A DNA stretch of 64,000 nt from an uncultured Acidobacteriota bacterium. Lineage in GTDB: Bacteria; Acidobacteriota; Terriglobia; Bryobacterales; Bryobacteraceae. The notes beneath the pieces were generated by a model. It was not told the DNA's origin and made no database searches. It worked only from the letters and a program-made list of their open reading frames with translations. The position numbers and the translations under genes are program-made. Shown one piece after another: positions 61,129 to 64,000 of this stretch (its first letter is position 1; each line of letters starts with the position of its first letter). Location of the stretch: the NCBI GenBank assembly GCA_902826685.1, contig CADEFT010000024.1, positions 58,789 to 122,788 of the forward strand. The letters run 5' to 3'.

Positions 61129-62157
61129 ATGTTGCTACGTGCCGCCGTCACCACCGCCGCGATGCTGATGCTTTCCGCCTGCTCCGGCCCCGTTGAAACG
61201 AAGAAGGAAGCCGCCGCGCCGCCCCCACCGCCGGCCGGCACGGTCGCGAGAATGGACCCGGCGTTCGATGCGCTGGTTCCCGCCGATGCCAAGATCGAGA
61301 AGCTGGCCGGCGACATGAAGTTCATCGAAGGGCCGCTCTGGATGCCCGCCGGACATCTCCTGTTTAGCGACGTGCAGGGCAATCGCATCTACCGCTGGAA
61401 TCCCGGCGACAAAGCCGCTTCGGTGTTCCTCGAAAACAGCGGCGCCGATGAGTGCGCGCCCGGGACCTACTGCGGGTCGAACGGTCTAAATCTCGACAAG
61501 AAAGGCCGCGTGCTGATCTGTCAGCATGGGCGGGGGCGGATTGCGGCGCTTGAGGCCGACGGCAAACAGACGGTGGTGGTGGACAAGTTCGAAGGCAAGC
61601 GGCTGAACAGCCCCAACGACACGGCCTGGAAATCCGATGGATCGTTGTATTTCACCGATCCGCCGTACGGGTTCGCCAAGCAGGACGACGATCCGGCCAA
61701 GCAGCTCAAGTACAACGGCGTATTCCGTCTGAATCCCGATGGCAAGCTGAAGCTTCTATATAGAGGGATGACGCGTCCGAACGGGATCGGCTTCTCGCCC
61801 GATGAGAAGACGCTGTATGTGGCCAATTCCGATCCGGCGAAGAAGCTGTGGATGAAGTTCACCGTAGCGGCCGATGGGTCGCTGAAAGACCCAAAAGTTT
61901 TCTACGACGTGACGGCGGAGACGGCCGATGGATTGCCCGACGGTTTGAAGCTCGATAAGAAGGGCAACGTGTTCGCGACGGGCCCCGGCGGCGTGTGGGT
62001 CTTTTCCCCCGAAGGTAAGGTACTAGGCAAGATCATGCCCACCGAAGGGCCGGCGAACGTGGGCTGGGGCGACGACGGCAAGACGCTCTACATGACGGCA
62101 CGCACGGGTCTTTACCGCATCCGGTTGGCCGCCGAAGGCACGCTGCCCGGGATGTAG
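61129..62157 (+). CDS. SMP-30/gluconolactonase-family lipoprotein
   Basis: 342 residues. Lipobox LMLSAC, then a Pro-rich linker. Six-bladed propeller features: FIEGPLWMPAGHLLFSDVQG (first Glu ligand), GLNLDKKGRVLICQHGRGRI, RLNSPNDTAWKSDGSLYFTD with Asn-Asp, RPNGIGFSPDEKTLYVANSD and GLPDGLKLDKKGNVFATGPG. All the metal residues of the lactonase family are present. It probably hydrolyses a sugar lactone at the cell surface. Single-gene unit. Confidence 0.92.
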   Translation: MLLRAAVTTAAMLMLSACSGPVETKKEAAAPPPPPAGTVARMDPAFDALVPADAKIEKLAGDMKFIEGPLWMPAGHLLFSDVQGNRIYRWNPGDKAASVFLENSGADECAPGTYCGSNGLNLDKKGRVLICQHGRGRIAALEADGKQTVVVDKFEGKRLNSPNDTAWKSDGSLYFTDPPYGFAKQDDDPAKQLKYNGVFRLNPDGKLKLLYRGMTRPNGIGFSPDEKTLYVANSDPAKKLWMKFTVAADGSLKDPKVFYDVTAETADGLPDGLKLDKKGNVFATGPGGVWVFSPEGKVLGKIMPTEGPANVGWGDDGKTLYMTARTGLYRIRLAAEGTLPGM

Positions 62158-62168
62158 CCCAAGTTCCC

Positions 62169-62191
62169 GGTACGGTCCTTTTGGCCGTACC
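62169..62191 (+). terminator. Possible hairpin after the SMP-30 gene
   Basis: GGTACGG (62169-62175) pairs with CCGTACC (62185-62191), with an additional CC/GG pair inside the loop. No U-tract follows, so it may only slow or stabilise the transcript. The remaining bases to the clpX start show only the Shine-Dalgarno AGGGAGA (62294-62300). Confidence 0.35.
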
Positions 62192-62306
62192 AAGATGGAA
62201 ACGGACGGGTGCCATTGCCAGCGGGCCTCTCCCACAGCGATAATGGAGGCAGCCACCGATGTTTTCTAGCCGCGGACGCTGGGCTGCCCAGCCAGGGAGA
62301 TAATCT

Positions 62307-63578
62307 GTGAAACGTTCTGGGTCTGACGACACACTGCGCTGTTCGTTTTGCCATAAGAGTCAGGATGTCGTCGGGAAATTGATCTCCTCGCCGAGCGACT
62401 ATCCGCGCGCCTACATCTGCGACGAATGCATTGCCGTCTGCAATTCGATTCTCGAAGACGACCGGCAGGAGCATTCCTATGGCGGTCCGCACAAGCTCCC
62501 GAAACCGCTCGAACTCAAGGAATACCTGGATCAGTATGTAGTGGGACAGGAGGCGACGAAGAAAAAACTCGCCGTCGCCGTATACAACCATTACAAGCGC
62601 ATCCACATGAACAAGCAGCGTTCGGCGGATGTGGAACTGCAGAAGTCGAACATTCTGCTGATGGGGCCGACGGGCACCGGCAAGACGTATCTGGCGCAGA
62701 CGCTGGCGCGAATTTTGGACGTGCCGTTTGCGATCGTCGATGCCACAACTCTCACCGAAGCGGGTTATGTCGGCGAGGATGTGGAAAACATCATCCTGCG
62801 GCTGCTGCAGAATTCCGATTGGGACGTGCAACGCTGCCAGCAGGGCATCATCTATATAGATGAGATCGACAAGATCGGCCGTAAGGACGAGAATCCGTCG
62901 ATCACGCGCGACGTTTCGGGCGAAGGTGTGCAGCAGGCGCTGCTCAAAATCCTCGAAGGCACGGTGGCGAACGTTCCGCCGCAGGGCGGCCGCAAGCATC
63001 CGCACCAGGAGTTCACTCCCGTCGATACCACCAATATCCTCTTCATCTGCGGCGGGGCTTTTGTCGGAATGGAGAAGATTATCGGCCGTAGGGTGGGACG
63101 CAAGTCGATCGGCTTCCGGGGCGGGGAAGAAGAAACCGGACGCCGCCCGAGTTCGGCCTCGGGCCGCCGCGACCTGAATTTGCTCGATCAGATTCAGCCC
63201 ATCGATCTGATCAAGTTCGGATTCATTCCGGAGTTCATCGGACGTCTGCCGGTGGTCGGCATCCTCGAAGATCTGAGCAAGGAAGCCCTGATGCAGATTT
63301 TGACGAAGCCGAAGAACGCCATCACGCGTCAGTATCAGAAGCTGTTCGAATACGAAAATGTTAGACTGAAGTTTACAGACGACGCTCTCGACGTGGTGGC
63401 CGCTCTCGCTTTGGAGCGGAAAGTGGGGGCGCGCGGGCTGCGCATGATCCTCGAAGAACTCATGCTCGACCTGATGTATTACGTGCCTTCTTACAAGAAG
63501 GTCCGGGAATTCGTAGTCACCAAGGAAATGGTGCTCTCGCAGAAAATCAACCTGGCTTTACTCGAAAAAGCCGGTTGA
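62307..63578 (+). CDS. clpX: ATP-dependent Clp protease ATP-binding subunit ClpX
   Basis: AAA+ unfoldase, 423 residues. Zinc-binding domain Cys12, Cys15, Cys38, Cys41; Walker A GPTGTGKT (120-127); pore loop GYVG (153-156); Walker B IIYIDEID (181-188); sensor and C-terminal domain (VGARGLRMILEELMLDLMYY). Start GTG 62307 is set by AGGGAGA six bases before it. It feeds ClpP, but clpP is not next to it; lon follows, as in the usual clpX-lon order. Confidence 0.97.
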   Translation: MKRSGSDDTLRCSFCHKSQDVVGKLISSPSDYPRAYICDECIAVCNSILEDDRQEHSYGGPHKLPKPLELKEYLDQYVVGQEATKKKLAVAVYNHYKRIHMNKQRSADVELQKSNILLMGPTGTGKTYLAQTLARILDVPFAIVDATTLTEAGYVGEDVENIILRLLQNSDWDVQRCQQGIIYIDEIDKIGRKDENPSITRDVSGEGVQQALLKILEGTVANVPPQGGRKHPHQEFTPVDTTNILFICGGAFVGMEKIIGRRVGRKSIGFRGGEEETGRRPSSASGRRDLNLLDQIQPIDLIKFGFIPEFIGRLPVVGILEDLSKEALMQILTKPKNAITRQYQKLFEYENVRLKFTDDALDVVAALALERKVGARGLRMILEELMLDLMYYVPSYKKVREFVVTKEMVLSQKINLALLEKAG

Positions 63579-63639
63579 CGTCAAAAGTTCGCGGTTTCTT
63601 TCCGGCCGGCCGCATGCCGGGCGCTAGCGAAGGCTTTTC

Positions 63640-64000
63640 ATGCTCACCTCAAAAGAAAAATCCGACACAAAACGTTTGCCGATGATGCCCATCCGGGACG
63701 TGGTCATTTTTCCGTACATGATGACTCCGTTCGTGGTTGGGCGCGAATCGAGCGTGCGCGCCCTCGAAGAGGCTCTCTCGGGCGACAAGAAGATTTTTCT
63801 GGCAACCCAGCACGACGCATCGGTGGATGAGCCGAGGCCGGATGAGATTTTCGGCGTCGGCACGGTAGCCAACATCGTTCAAAGCCTGAAGTTGCCCGAC
63901 GGCAACATCAAGGTGCTGGTGGAGGGTGTGGAGCGGGCCAAGATCGTCACAGTGAGCGAGGACGAGGGGTTTTTCCGCGGCGCGCTGAAGACCTGCAATT
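63640..64000 (+). CDS. lon: Lon protease, N-terminal part (cut by the window end)
   Basis: The frame is open from ATG 63640 to the window end (120 codons). It reads as the Lon substrate-binding (LAN) domain: LPMMPIRDVVIFPYMMTPFV, SVRALEEALSGDKKIFLATQ, DEIFGVGTVANIVQSLKLPD, and KVLVEGVERAKIV. The ATPase and peptidase domains lie beyond the window. Separated from clpX by 61 bases. Confidence 0.95.
   Translation, partial: MLTSKEKSDTKRLPMMPIRDVVIFPYMMTPFVVGRESSVRALEEALSGDKKIFLATQHDASVDEPRPDEIFGVGTVANIVQSLKLPDGNIKVLVEGVERAKIVTVSEDEGFFRGALKTCN

Overview
The window is a 64 kb, GC-rich stretch of an acidobacterial chromosome, most like the class Solibacteres (Bryobacterales). The lineage is inferred from protein content. 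There are five very large Oar-type TonB-dependent receptors, each with an N-terminal carboxypeptidase-regulatory-like domain where the N-terminus is visible. There are two operons of planctomycete-type cytochrome/DUF1549/DUF1553 plus DUF1501 proteins, an SBBP-repeat protein, a PadR regulator, and an ECF-sigma/DUF4097 membrane module. Genes are packed, with many ATGA, TTGA or TGATG overlaps. Non-ATG starts are common (rpoD GTG, clpX GTG, argB TTG, mlrC GTG, vapC TTG).

Layout. 1-2940: 3' part of a TonB-dependent receptor. 2937-3637: VapBC toxin-antitoxin pair with a palindromic operator. 3634-5016: aldo/keto reductase and Tat-exported cupin. 5062-8666: five-gene envelope-stress-like operon (ECF sigma, zf-HC2 anti-sigma, two DUF5668-like membrane proteins, DUF4097 protein). 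8885-12266: flippase-like membrane protein, nrdR and the primary sigma factor rpoD. 12268-20941: receptor, divergent from PSCyt/DUF1549/DUF1553, DUF1501 and an MlrC-type M81 peptidase. 20963-21998: membrane protein and PadR regulator with an extensive operator palindrome. 22027-26790: second DUF1549/DUF1501 operon, interrupted by an odd jelly-roll/TIR-like chimera. 26809-29447: secreted protein of unknown function and an SBBP protein.

29366-36601 is a lipid-modification island. A CarH/LitR-type MerR regulator with cobalamin-binding residues is divergent from desaturase, FAD oxidoreductase, DUF1365 and a CFAS-like enzyme. It is followed by DUF1475, DUF1295 and a second CFAS/coclaurine-N-methyltransferase-like enzyme. 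The simplest reading is a light- or singlet-oxygen-responsive membrane fatty-acid remodelling system. Then come tRNA-Val(TAC), an SDR, a DUF4870 protein, argC-argB with tandem ARG-box-like sites, a molybdopterin-domain gene with a long structured leader and a strong double terminator, and an enolase-superfamily/NodB/ACP/ketosynthase operon. A degenerate tandem-repeat spacer lies at 44946-45233.

The right part (45240-59856) holds three more receptors. One runs straight into an arylsulfatase gene and another follows a secreted beta-propeller gene. A DUF4440 protein, a YCF48-like protein and a small cytochrome lie among them. The end has DUF2959, GNAT acetyltransferase, SMP-30 lipoprotein, clpX and the 5' part of lon.

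The two features most worth attention are the CarH-controlled lipid island and the truncated jelly-roll/TIR-like protein embedded in a DUF1549/DUF1501 operon. All functions were inferred by reading motifs; no database search was run.
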